A stretch of 64,000 bases of DNA from Vespa crabro (GCF_910589235.1 NC_060964.1:3902992-3966991); one strand, 5' to 3'. Shown: positions 51,509 to 63,983, counted from the stretch's first letter. The notes: generated by a model from the sequence alone, not told the origin. Program-made: numbers and translations.

Positions 51509-52655
51509 CTTATTCCATTCTTCGATACGAACCACAATCGATATCTCTTCAACGATCCTTCAAATTTCTTAAAATTTTTTTCCATCTTTTAGCAACTTTT
51601 TAACAAGATCGTCCTTTACTCGTCAAACTTTCTTCATTGTTCTTCTTTCTTTTACCTTTCTCGATTCACAGCAATATCACGATGGGTTTTGTTTGTATAA
51701 AACTATCGTTTTCAGTTTTCTCAAACTCGTAACCCGAAAATACTATTGAGAAAAACGAATGCTAACCTTGTCTCATCATCTTCTTGAAAGTGAACTTAAT
51801 TCAAGTGAATCGAATAGAAATGTGCAGTGTCAATTCTCTTTTACACTTATTCTTGTCACTTGTTCTTTTCTTTCTATAAATTACATTTTTTTTGTTTTTT
51901 TTTTTTTTTATATGACTATAGATTTTATCTACATTACAGAATGTAGATTCAACGATCTATTGTAGAATGTCTATCAAATTTGAACACATAAAAGAAAAAA
52001 ATTTATATCTGTAACAATACAAGTATCATATTCCCATTCATTGATACATTGATAAAAGTTCAGAAGTAGAATCATCCATTATGCGATCAATTTCCCATGT
52101 CTCTTATTCCTAACTCTTTTTCAGAAATCAAACTCACATCATTTCAACTTCCTTTCCCAATAACTTTTTGGTATATGATAGATGAAATTATTAGATCCTC
52201 CGAAGATCTAATAGACGATTCTGAAGCAAAATTTATCGACGTAACATAAGTCGAATTGTGCTATTTATCAAAAGCGAAGAAATAAAACTTTTGCAGAAAG
52301 ATACATAGTCGTTTCCAGTCGCGTTTCAAAAGAGACGTTAGTTACAGAAATAACCTGAGACTGCAATTTCTTCGGTTGTTCTTTATTTACTCAACGAATA
52401 CCTTACGTTAGAGTTTCCATCGTTATTTCGAATTTGAATTTGCCTCGATTTATTTTATCATCTTTTTTACTGGCAAAAATTTGAGTCACATTTAAAAAAA
52501 ATCGACGATGGTAACTATATTTTAAATATAGTAACAATATCTCTTCCCTACTATTTAATCCTCTTAAAATCGAACATATTTTTCTTGAGAATTTTTTATT
52601 CTAACATTAAAAATAACGAAGATGTTCTTTTGCATTGTCCTAAGTGGTTAGTCCG

Positions 52656-52660
<5 letters not shown>

Positions 52661-52690
<30 letters not shown>

Positions 52691-52696
52691 AAAAAA
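52661..52696. repeat. Poly(A) tract: A27-G-A8
   Basis: Twenty-seven A, one G, eight A. Compare 47484-47518. Confidence 0.93.
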
Positions 52697-54862
52697 TCCT
52701 TGAATAAAAAATAATATTTTTCTTCGTTGAGTCACGTCATGTGTCCTTTGATATTAGTATTAAACTTGTAAATTAGTAGCATAACCCGAAGTAACATAGG
52801 TAGATGAGGCAAGTCAGCTATCATAAATATATGTTTAAAATTCGTAAGTATGCTCAAGAAGCTCGACCTACTTCTTCTTTTGTTACCTTTATTCCTTCCA
52901 TTATGGAGAGAATAGTTGAAAGATATAAGTACATATACGAAAGACTTCTTTATAACTCTTAAATTTCCACTTCATTGGATTATTTGGTCAAACATTCCGT
53001 GAACGGCTAACCTTTGACGTAGAAAACAGATCGTTCGAGTTCGATGAAGATGAACATTCCATACAAATCGATTGCTACTCACTTTCGTCATTTTCTTTTT
53101 TCGTGTCACCGAATTCATGACACGATTCGTTTTCTTAACTGATTTGTAATCACATCGAAGCTACGTCAAATTTCCACAAACCTTTTTCTATTGTGATCGG
53201 AATTTCGTTAACAACTGAAAACTTCGTTTCGAAACATTTCACGTACTTTTCCCCTTTTCTAAAGGTTCCGAATCATTTTCCCAACTTCTTTTATTGTTAT
53301 TCCCTAAAGGTTTGATTGGATTGCGAAGTAAGGTCATATCGTGAAGGAGAGAATAAATAGTATCGTCAAAAAGATGACGATTTAAAAATGATCGATTTAA
53401 CATGAAAATACTCTTTAGTACATGAAAATAAAAAAATCGAATCATTCTATTTATATTGTTTCATTAAATTATATTATCGACGAAAAATCATACGAAATAA
53501 AATATTCATTAAATACATTAATATGTTAATATTTTATAAAGAAGATATTGCAAAAGAAAATTGATATTAAAGAAGTACGATAATAGTAATTTCTTTACAA
53601 ATCTTATTTTTCCGAAACATATAAATCATTTAATTGCATCTCGGCTTGTGAATTTTTTTCTTAAGGATAGATGTGACCTCGTGCATTAAACCATTTCTTT
53701 TATCAATATCAAACGATCGTTTTGATTAGTTAAGATAAAAGGCAAACTTCGTTAAAAGAGTAAATTGACGAGAAAAGGAGTAAGAGATAGCCGAACTACA
53801 TTAAAGTGCAAAAGTTTATTTCCGTTTCTATAAGGAAAAAACTAAATCTAAATCAACATTAAAGTTTAGTCAGAAAATGAAAGACTATTAAATCAAATGG
53901 ATTTAAACTTAAGTCTTTATAAAAGAGTACGTACTTTCGCTATCTCTTCGAACTTCATATATCCACTACATTTGCTAAATCATGTTTTCTTACGTATGAT
54001 CACGTCTAACTCGATCGATCGATCAATCCGATCGATCGAATTTACGCTTAACGAAAATATTCACAAGTTGTCTGTGCAGATTTGAGTTACATCAAGAGAA
54101 AAAAAATATCGTGCTTGACAATCTTGTTAATGATAAGCAAAAACCACTATACTATCATTCTGAAATAAAATTTATCACGTTCTTATTGGAAATGTTTAAT
54201 AATACAGTAGATTATTCAAGCGTGACATTCTTTTTTTAATTAATGAATATCTATCGTAACACATAACACGATATTATACTACATTTAAAATATTAAAATT
54301 TTTTTCTAATTAAATTGAAAATCTCTCTATATTTGTTAATCATTAATTCTCTTTCTTTTTTTCTTTCTTGTTCTTTTTCATGTTATCAATTATAAATTTA
54401 TTTCAAATAAGTTAACTGTCTCCTAATCAGAGAAGCTTTCTTAATTGAAAAGCATTTAATTTGACTTAATGTAATGAATGTAAAGAATATAAAGAATAAA
54501 AAAAAAATAGATTTTAATATTCAATAATTTTGAAATAATGGTATGAAAAATACTGTCTCTGTTATAAATAACATGACATAGCAGATTTCTATTTGACATA
54601 TCGAATAGCACCAGATCGTATCGATAATCTTTACAATTTATAAGTTACGCTTATAAATGTCCACTTTAAAATATTGACAAATCGAAGTTCGATTGTTCAT
54701 TTAACATAAAAAAAAATTTCATTGATAAAATGGCAAGAATACGTATATAAAGAATAACAAGAAGATAATTGGTCTATAAGAGTATTTTGTAAAAGTATTT
54801 GATAAAAAGATAAATATGTAAAAGGATTTATTAATGATTTTTATCAGCTCAAAAAAAAAAAG

Positions 54863-55027
54863 AAAATAGAATGTGATCGGATCAAATAATTAGTCAGAAA
54901 ATTGAATATGATTTTTATAACGCGATTAATTTAGTAATTATAAATTTTACAAAAAAAAAAGTACTTTCACACGGGAAATGTATACTTTTTGAAGAAAGTC
55001 TAAAATAAATTGAAATTAATTTTTATT
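54863..55027 (+). repeat. Inverted repeat, left arm (~165 bp)
   Basis: By eye this is about 90% identical, in reverse orientation, to 56384-56547. Shared blocks include TCGGATCAAATAATT, GTCAGAAAATTGAATAT, CGCGATTAATTTAGTAATTA and AGTCTAAAATAAATTG. The two arms are separated by about 1.36 kb with no open frame. They could be two inverted copies of one MITE, or the terminal repeats of a larger decayed element. Confidence 0.85.
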
Positions 55028-56383
55028 GATTATAAATGTTTCCAAAATATCAAATTTTCCAATAAGGTTATATTCGTTTATTATGCTAATCATTGAAGGA
55101 CATTGAACCTCGTATATTGAGTGCAGTGCGTGTAATGCATATTACTACGAAGGAATATCATCGTCATTACTAAAATTAAATTATAAATTTAATTGAACTC
55201 ATATATTGTCCAAAGCAACGCTATTTTTATATTAAAAATTCTTATCTTATATAAAACAAATTATTTTTAAATTAAAGGAAGAAATCAATAAAAGAATTAA
55301 ATACCTCACATTTTATACTACTTTTGATCTTTAAAAATGAACTTTTTCAAAATTACGAAATACAGTAAGTAGACAATGGTACAATCAATTTAGTTATCTA
55401 ACAAATGTTGCGAGATCGAGTAATTCAAGATTTTGTAGAGAACTATTAAACAGCTGTCTGTTTCGTCACGAAATCTTTTTGAGAATTAAGTGATGCTCGA
55501 GGATAAAAACGTGTTGCGGAAAAAAAACTATACTTTAGAATCTCTTTTAAGTATTTTATTCGTTACTTTTAAACGTCGAATAAATTCATTTACGTGTTAT
55601 ATCTGAATTAATTAATAATTTTATCCACCCAATAATCTTCGCGAGTATGGAAAGAATTTTAAGGACTTTCTTTTTCATTTCCTTTCTCATTATCGTCGGA
55701 AATATATATTCCTTCTTCTTATCACTTATGAACTACATTAAAGATCTTAATTCAACATTTGTTTCATCATATCCGTTGAACGAAGATAAGTAGATAATAC
55801 TATTGTATGAATGGAAGACCTTATAATATAAATAAATCCAGCTACTTGATATTACTTTTCAGATGTTAATGTATACATACAATGAGTTATTTATTCATTT
55901 AAAATGTATAAAATGATAAAATTTTAAATAACATTTATATATAATACAGAAATGCATAGAATGCACATTTTGTATCGCTTATATAATAGTAATATGTTAG
56001 CTATAAGAAAATTAAAATCGTTTCCCATGAAATTCAAGGAATTTCGATAAAAAATGTAAATCAACGAGCTCAATAATTAAACGAGAGCTCTTGCACAGAA
56101 TATAATATAATTTCTTTAATATCTTTTGTAAAAGGCGCTTGATCGTTCTTTTGATAAATACATTTTTATGATCATTAAAAAATATTTCGCAATAATCTAT
56201 GTTACAGTTGAGTAAATTGATTCAAAAAACTAACGAGTTTTTTTTTATATATTCTAGAATTAAATAATTCGCATTATAATTTACGTTTTTCATAGTTTTT
56301 CATATCTATAATGTTACATGCTTGATAATAGGAATTCGTTTGTCAAGAATTTGAAAAAAGAAGTGAATATGAAAAGCTTGAAG

Positions 56384-56547
56384 AAATAAAAATCACAATT
56401 TATTTTAGACTTTTTTTTCAAAAAGTACGCATTTCTCACGTGAAAAAAGTACTTTTTCTGTAAAATTTATAATTACTAAATTAATCGCGTTATAAAAATG
56501 ATATTCAATTTTCTGACGAATTATTTGATCCGATAATATTCTATTTT
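56384..56547 (-). repeat. Inverted repeat, right arm (~165 bp)
   Basis: The reverse-complement partner of 54863-55027. Differences are scattered substitutions plus small length changes in A/T runs, so the copies are old or diverging freely. A single transcript across both arms would form a long hairpin. Confidence 0.85.
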
Positions 56548-57232
56548 ATATTTATAGAAATCTGAAGAAGAAATAAAAAGCTGAGTAATGAGAATGGAGA
56601 CTCTTGGTTCTGTTCAAAATATAACAATAATTATGATATAATAATAATAAAAATAAAATAAAAATAATATAATACTATACTAATAATAATTGTTATCAAA
56701 TTATATGAATAATGATTATAATTATAATGATAATGGTCAGTCCCTAATTTTATGTTATGAAATCTCTATAAGTATTTCTATAAGTATGAAGCTTTTGTGA
56801 TTGAACATCTATGAGATATTCTACGAAAGCACTTGAAGCTTCATCAGCACGGTCGATAAAACAGAATGTAAGAAAGAAAAGCTCTTATCGCCAAATGGGT
56901 TTCACCTTGAATAAAAGAAAAAAGCTATGTGATGTGAAAAGCTCACCCTCTACCTTACCAACAGAGATAATGTCTTTGCGGTAGCACGATTATTGTGAAC
57001 ATTCGAAGAGGAACATGTGGAAAAGAAGATTCCGTCTGTTGATAAATATCCTGAGCACCATAATATTATATAATATTATTTCGTAAATAAACTTTAATAT
57101 CTCTAGAAGGTTATTAAATAGTTTTAAATTTACCAAAACTATAATTAATACAAAATATTTAAGGAAAAAAAAAAAATTCAAATTTCAAGGCAAAAATTCT
57201 TTACAGTAATCTTCTTTTATCTTTCAGCAATA

Positions 57233-57399
57233 TACAGAGTGTCCAAAAAGATCGTGGCCAAACTTATATTACGTGTTAATGAGGCCAAAAAAATGTATAT
57301 ATAGTCTAATAAAGTATTTTCGAATTTTTTATATGAATTTTTTTACCTATTCAACACGTAATACAATGTTTTACTTCGATTCTTTTTGGACATCTTGTA
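57233..57399. mobile_element. mariner/Tc1-type MITE with TA target site
   Basis: Ends are inverted repeats of about 45 bp: left TACAGAGTGTCCAAAAAGAT, right (reversed) TACAAGATGTCCAAAAAGAA. Both arms go on to share ATTACGTGTT further in. The element is flanked by TA. Length is 167 bp with no coding capacity. A TGTCCAAAAAG-type terminus with TA duplication fits the Tc1/mariner superfamily; the exact family is not determined. Confidence 0.75.
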
Positions 57400-57405
57400 T
57401 ATATA

Positions 57406-57421
57406 TATATATATATAATAT
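57406..57421. repeat. Short (TA)n
   Basis: A TA run directly abutting the right end of the mariner-type MITE, consistent with insertion into a TA repeat. Confidence 0.8.
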
Positions 57422-59182
57422 ACTACTTTTGATCATAATTACAGAGTAAAATCACAGCTAAGAACTCGCAATAACAATGCCTTTCTTTTGCACTAACGAA
57501 GTAACCCTCCGATAATTAGTATTTACTCGTTAGTCCATTATCATACGAATCAATAATCTTTCCTCCGGCGTTATAGATAGTTTTTTTAATCAGGTCGAAG
57601 CGCAATACGCCTATTTATGAAAAAAGAATACTCGTTTTTGATCCGTTGCTTCATAAAGTAGTCATTCAGCGGAAGAACTTGCTGGTTATATATAAAACAA
57701 AAAGAAAAGTAGAGTTTTATCAATATGCGTTATTAAATGATCGATAAAAGTTACTTTAAGGAGAGAAAGAGAAAGACAGAAAGTGAACGACAAAAACTGA
57801 ATATTTGATTGATGCCAAAACTGCCCATTCGATTAATAAAATTAATATCATATTATGTTACTCGAATTCGTTTTCTATGGCGATTAAAAAGCTTCTACAC
57901 ATATCACTTTATCCCTCACTATATTCACGATCAAATTATAGATTTCAACGACATTTCTATCAATCCGATGACTTAATAGACATACAGATTTATTTTCTTA
58001 TTCAACGTGAAGAGATGTTCAATTTTTCGAAGTCGCCTGATTTTTATCGAACGAAATTCAATATTTAACTACATCCATACATATATTATATTCGCATACT
58101 TTATCTGATTTTCAAGTTTCATTTTTCTTCATATATAAGTATTAATTAGATCGTTTCATTTTTTTTTTTATCAGCCTCCTTCATTATCTCTCCATTTACA
58201 GATACTTAATCGATGACAGCTGTAGTTTATCTTCCAATTAGGCAACAAATATATTTCGAATCAAATAAAACGCTAACCCTTTAAATATTGAGTACAAATT
58301 TTATTGATCTCTAGTGGCATACCCATTGGCGTCGAAACGTTATCACGAAATATCATGAAATTCTTTTACAAATTAAGAAAAATAATTTCATTGAAGATTT
58401 TTAAATTATACGTACGTCGCAATTTTCAATTATCGAACAACTCTCGCATAACTCTCTGTATCAAAACTTCGTAACGTTAAATTTTAATGAGTACGAGAGA
58501 TATTCATCGTGTCATCGTGAAATAAATTGAATCGAAGTATCGTTGAAATGTATACATACTAACTTATATACATAAATGGCCTTAATGGAATTTCTTCTTT
58601 TTGATGTTTCGCCAAAAGGCATGTTACTTTCTATCGATAGCTGATAACTTATGCGCTTTTGACAAGATAATTTCCTGGGACCTTATATTTTTTCTTCTTT
58701 TTTTTTTTTGTAGATCGTAAAATGTTATCTAGATAACTAGATCAGTAGGTCACATTATATCAAACAAACAGAAAAATTCTTTCTTCACGTTTCTATTTAG
58801 AAAACTCGTATATAATTCGTACGAATGATGAACAATATCTTACTATGAATACACGTTCGACGATATTTTATTAACACAAACAGCTATCTTCCCTTTCATG
58901 GAAGATACTAGGATGTTATAAAAATAAATGTATTATAAATCTAGAAAACCTTGAGTTTGCTCGTCTGCTCGATTGCATTTTAGAATCTTTCTTGACGTTT
59001 CATTCTTTACAAGTTTACTACCAACAGATTTCAAATACTTGTATATAATAAAATTTTAATAAAACTATTAAGAACTATTGGCTAGTTTATTATAAACAAT
59101 TTCTCCTCTTGTATATTTGAATATCGATAAAAATTTACTTACGTAATAGGTACTTATGAAAATCCGCATATTACGATTCGTC

Positions 59183-59195
59183 ACTTACCTGAAAC
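59183..59195 (-). promoter_or_regulatory. slo2: Recursive splice site (ratchet point) in the long Slo2 intron
   Basis: On the minus strand the sequence reads ATTTATTTGTTTCAG|GTAAGTGA: a complete acceptor with pyrimidine-rich tract immediately followed by a consensus donor. This is the zero-nucleotide-exon recursive splice motif known from long introns of Drosophila and other animals. It lies inside the ~56-kb intron of isoform A and would divide it into about 2.9 kb and 53.4 kb. It is the only site in the window where CAG abuts a full GTAAGT on the gene's strand that I found. Confidence 0.65.
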
Positions 59196-61338
59196 AAATA
59201 AATCATATATCAAGTGTAAGGATGAATATAAATCAGGCTTTTTATAAAGTTATTATAAAAGATTTATCTTTTGTCAATAATTGCAACCCTCTTTCTGTGG
59301 CGATTAAACATTCGATTCCGAAATTAATTACGATACCAATGTTAAATACAATAAATAATTCCATTGAAGTGGAATTAACTTTTTGCAGATTACAATTATA
59401 CTCATAACAAGAATATATTTTAAAATAAATATGAAATTCTATAATTATGGTGTTATGGAAATAAATAAAAGTATAACATAATTGTAAACCTCACGCATTT
59501 CATTACTTTTTATTTTCTGTTTTAATATATATATATATATTTTTTTTTTTTGAATGAAATTATAATTGATATAATTTTAGGAAAAATTTTTTAATTTTTA
59601 ATTTTAATTAATAACGTATTGTCAATTCATATTATAATATTGGAAACAAAAATTGTTCATTCATTTGATGGAAGAATTCTCAAGATAAAAGAATGAAATG
59701 AAACAAAAGTTAGATTTTGATACTTCGAAAGACCCTTTTCCAATATATCAAAGTAGGTCAACCGATAACATAAAACCCTATATCCTCTCAATGTAAGTTC
59801 TAGGCATATCACAAAAAAATTGGTCTCATCTTGTTCTCACAGACACATGGTGTTAAACTGAGGATTTATGTGTACATGGATACGTATGTTTTCTCGTAAA
59901 AACATAGTCTGATATATCTATACATCATAATGACCTTAAATAGATCCTTGTTTCAGAATTAATTTACTATCCTCTTTTCATGAACGTAGATATGATAAAA
60001 CTCAGTTTATACTGTAAAATAGTATATTTATTACATATATATTTTCTACGTATAACGTGACTTACTTTTCAAGGTAAAGATGAATGTCAAGGTTACTCTG
60101 CTTTTAAAACTCTTCAAGTTAGACCATCGAAATAATACCTACGATCCTTAAATAGTGGTATATAAAAGCTTCTATCATCAAAAGAAGAAATAGATATAAT
60201 ACGGTCGTAAACTGTTAAAAAATAATATGAAATGAAATGCATCCTGTATCCCGGAAAACATTAACTCTTATGCAGGATCGAAAAATATTTGAGAAATTAT
60301 TTACGTATGAATATTTTGTAATCGAATATAAATAATTTATTCTGTCATTCTACATTCGATTGATTTTCTTTAATGTTACATGTTACGAGATGTAGATTTA
60401 TATCTTTCTTATAAAAGATATATCAATGTAGATATATTTATCAATGTCGACAATTTCGATCGATTTTTTCATTAAAGTTATGAAAATGAAATATTTTAAA
60501 TTTTCTCTTACTCATACATATCTATGTGAATACGTGTATATAGGATATTTCATTTAACTCGCAATGTTGAATTATCTCGTGAAAGTCTAAATCTATCAAA
60601 AAAATATTAAAGAAAATATCATATAATGTAAATTATTTTTTTTGCAAGTCAAATGATGGAGAAAATTTCAAAGTCCAATTAATTTCTTTGGATCAAAACC
60701 ATATTATATTACAATATATTACAATGGTATATGTTAATCTAATTATTAAACAAATTTAATTATAATATCTTATCGTGACTTTAATTATAGTATCTTATCG
60801 TAAACTTCGCGTGACCTTAAATAGAAACACATTTACGAAAATTAGGCAATTTATACAAAATGAAATAATTATCCGATCATCTTCTATTGATGTAATCGTA
60901 TTTACAGAATGACGTGCTTAATTTTCACAAATTCATATCTCACGAGATATGCCAATATTACAAGTTAAAGGGAATATCTTCTATATTCCCTTAAGAACGA
61001 AGCTTATGATAGTTCAGAGTACAAGTATAGTTATAATTTAATAGTATGTAGAAAATTAGTTATATTTAATCTCCCCTGTTAAACGTTTTTAAAAGTTTTC
61101 TCTATTTCTTGAAAAGTTATTGCGTGATCGTATCTAAAATTGTAAATGCGATTATATACGAAAATTAAATACGTAAAAAACAATTGTAATGTATCAGAAT
61201 ATTAATTATTTCATAGAAAAGATAAGCTCTACGACATTCATAATTAGTTAAATTTATAATTATTATCGATTGTTCTCTGATCCATTACTTTCGAATAAAT
61301 ATATTGATATGTTATATGTTTGATAAAAGAGATACAAA

Positions 61339-61369
<31 letters not shown>
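61339..61369. repeat. Poly(T) tract
   Basis: An uninterrupted T run of close to 30 nt. Confidence 0.93.
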
Positions 61370-62077
61370 ATACAAATGAATATAAATAAAAATGAACGTT
61401 TCGGATCAATAATAAAAAAAACTAGTGAGTATAGATAATAAAATAAGCGAATGTATATTCAATTCATTGCAATCAGTGTAGGCATTTGAAGATATGATGA
61501 ATGAACAATATGAAACCTCACAGTAATACTCAGGATATCCTCATTTTTATTTCTTTTATTTATTGTTTCGCAAATCTACATGCGATAACAATAAAATTTC
61601 ACATAACAAACCGATGTGCAACATATAAGTTTCGATATATGAGATAGCTGAATGCAAATAGGTTTCTTTTATTTTCAGATACCGAATATGTGAATGTATA
61701 TTTTAAAAGTATAACGCAATAAATTCGGCGATAGCTAACGCCAAAGAAAAAAAATATCTTAACGACGATGAGGAAGTAGTTAAAATTCAAGATAAAAAAA
61801 ACAATTTTGATTATCATAAAATATGGGTTATTATCGAAAGACAAATTCTTTTTTTTTTCACTATTTATAATATTGTGATTGAATCTTTCAATGTTTAATG
61901 CGACACAAAATTGAAATAAATCATTAAGTTAGAAAAAAAAAAACTTATCAAAAATGCATTGTTTTAACGTATATATAAAACTAAACGTTTTTAATAGAAT
62001 TATATATGTACGGATAAATATTTTGATACACATATTTGATATTAGTCAATAATTAAGCATCGAATCGATTTAATTAC

Positions 62078-62586
62078 CTTTCGTCCAATCTGAAAGATGA
62101 CCTTGATAGATCGCTCCATGCGCTCATGCTTCGACTTCGTCTTCTACATGATGTCTGTGGAGCAAGTAGTTTTGAACTACTTCGTCTTCTAGTAGTAGCC
62201 AGATTTTCAGCTTGGAAGTAAACCCTCGGCGAGTGGGATTTTTGTTGAGCATTTGGTGGGGTCGACGTTGGCGTAACCGCCGTTGAAGTATGTAATTCCG
62301 GCAAGGCCTCATAATCCCATCCACGAGCACCCATTTCGAGCAAGGGCACTGTTGAGGATGCGTTTGCACCCGGAAGAGGATCCCGAGGCTTTCGACGCTT
62401 TTTTAAAAGCCCAAGAATTTGTCCGATCGTTGATTCGTTCGATCGATTCTCCTCCTCCTGTTTTTTCTTTTGTTTCCTTTCTGACAGTCTCACTTTGCTC
62501 TCCTCGTTCGATAACCCCGTGACAGATATCTCGATCTTAGGCGCTCCTCTCTTCTGCTTGTCCACTTTGCTCTTTGATCCGGGCAT
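62078..62586 (-). CDS. slo2: Slo2/KCNT channel, alternative first coding exon A
   Basis: This exon encodes 169 codons plus the first two bases of an Arg codon. It is read as a cytoplasmic N-terminus of the sodium-activated potassium channel. The ATG at 62586-62584 is the first one after an in-frame TAA two codons upstream. The frame stays open to a donor (AAAG|GTAATT) whose intronic TAA would otherwise end the protein. The product is hydrophilic: a Lys-rich start (MPGSKSKVDKQKR), a Lys/Glu-rich charged stretch near residues 35-50, KKRRKPRDPLPG near 62-73, then a Ser/Thr/Pro-rich part. It ends in basic clusters that look like basophilic kinase sites (RRRSSS, RRRSRSMS). There is no signal peptide or membrane segment. 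It ends '..FRLDE-AG', and the 'A' opening the exon at 5795 restores Arg, giving DER-VRVEYY. Assignment to Slo2 rests on strand, phase and position; I do not recognise the N-terminal sequence itself. Confidence 0.72.
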
Positions 62587-63442
62587 CGATTACATCGATC
62601 GCACGTAGCGCTTCCTTTCATGATGAATCTCCGTCCAACCGGAATTTAAGCTTTTCGACGTGCACCTATACTTTAAAATTTTTCTCTTCCTTCGTATATA
62701 TATTATCTTTAAGTGTTCACGATGTCCACTTATTCTCTCTTCTATCTTTTTATTTCTTTCGTTTTTTTTCCCTATTTCACTTTCTTCTCGTTTTATCCCT
62801 TTTAGATAATAATCGTCTGAAAAATGTTGAGAGAGAGAGAGAAAGAGAGAAATGTATTATTCGAGCTCGTAGCTCACTTCTGTTTATTATCGAACATTCT
62901 ATTCAATTTGCATAAAAAGTAGATATCTTTCTACGATTCTTACAGGAATTTTCAATTTGTGAAAATAACTTTCATCGATCTTTCGCAAGAAATAACAACG
63001 AAGAAAAGTGTTAACGATCTCATTTATATTTATTACTGTTTCTTGTCTCGTTACTTGTAGAGCATTATTAATATTCCGTTTTCTTTTTTTCTTCTTTAAA
63101 TATTTATTTTAACATTCATTAAGTAACTTCAAAATCTGAATCGTAATCTCCTACGTGTAGTAACTATTGAACGAATCTTACGGTTATAGAACGACGTGAG
63201 TCGACGTAAAATTTCATGATCGTCTTCGATCATTTTTTTTTAAAGTTCAACAAAGATATGATTTTCAACGAGAATGATCAGGCACATAACAAAGTAACGC
63301 AATGATGCCCGGTTTCAACAAAGATGTTCTTCGATCTTTCGTCTCAACGATTAGATAAAATGGATTAACGTCGTAATCGTATTAAATTCTTTAAAAATTA
63401 GACATTGTCGCTCCACGACTACCGTCTCGATCGTTAACACAA

Positions 63443-63481
<39 letters not shown>

Positions 63482-63983
63482 GTTATCTCTCTTTATAAAC
63501 GATAAAGATAATACGAATTATTAACAAATCTTGCGTAATTATAAAACGATCCAATTTTCTCTTGACAGATCTTATTCAGTTGATATTCGTATTAAAGAAG
63601 TTATATCCAAAATCGAATTAACAACATCGTATAGATTCTTTTTTATTTCGATCGTCATAACCACCGGTCTAATCATGAACGTCCTTTTCGACGTTATTCC
63701 CAGAAAATACTCTGTCCTTATCCTCCGTCTCGGAGATACATCAAATGACTTTTATATCTTCGATCGTAACAAGAATTTCTCGTCAACGATTCGTTTTGCT
63801 CGTTTTGAAATTCGCGCTTTTTTCAGCTGACGAGAAGGGAATGATGAATGCGCGCGCCTTTCTGGTACTACGAAGATCATTTTTGTAAGATGATCATGGC
63901 CGATTAAAGATGCTTGCGACGCTTGCAATTGATCCTCTTGCGGTTTTCACCGATCCGCACTCAACGTCAACGCCAACAATACT
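62587..63983 (-). other. 5' untranslated/upstream region of first exon A
   Basis: About 1.4 kb between the exon A ATG and the candidate start site at 63983. It holds a short GA run (62829-62850) and a (TA)n array (63443-63481). An in-frame TAA sits just upstream of the ATG. The 5' UTR may be continuous or spliced; I cannot tell. Confidence 0.45.
63443..63481. repeat. (TA)n microsatellite
   Basis: A TA run with one GTA interruption. Confidence 0.93.

Larger units (their letters stand above)
32128..62077 (-). other. Intron between first exon A and first exon B
   Basis: About 30 kb, intronic for isoform A and 5' flank for isoform B. It contains microsatellites, poly(A/T) tracts, two DNA-transposon-type MITEs (46900-47100, 57233-57399), a pair of inverted repeats (54863-55027 and 56384-56547), a CpG-dense patch with a donor (51115-51302) and a recursive splice site (59183-59195). 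The long AT-rich stretches at 39-43 kb, 52.7-54.8 kb and 59.5-61.9 kb hold nothing I can name. Confidence 0.7.

Noticed and set aside
51130..51603. 157-codon plus-strand frame starting in the CpG patch
   Set aside because: It reads through a strong donor at 51302 and then a (CT)n array; only the part before the donor could be exonic.
58271..58295. CTAACCCTTTAAATATTGAGTAC resembling a piggyBac-type end
   Set aside because: It is not preceded by TTAA and no partner end was found within a few hundred bases.
31880..62586. Exon A splicing to exon B as consecutive exons
   Set aside because: Exon A leaves two bases of a codon. No AG in or just before exon B lies at codon positions 1-2, which would be needed to keep B's frame; the acceptors tried lead to early stops. 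Both instead fit the exon at 5795.
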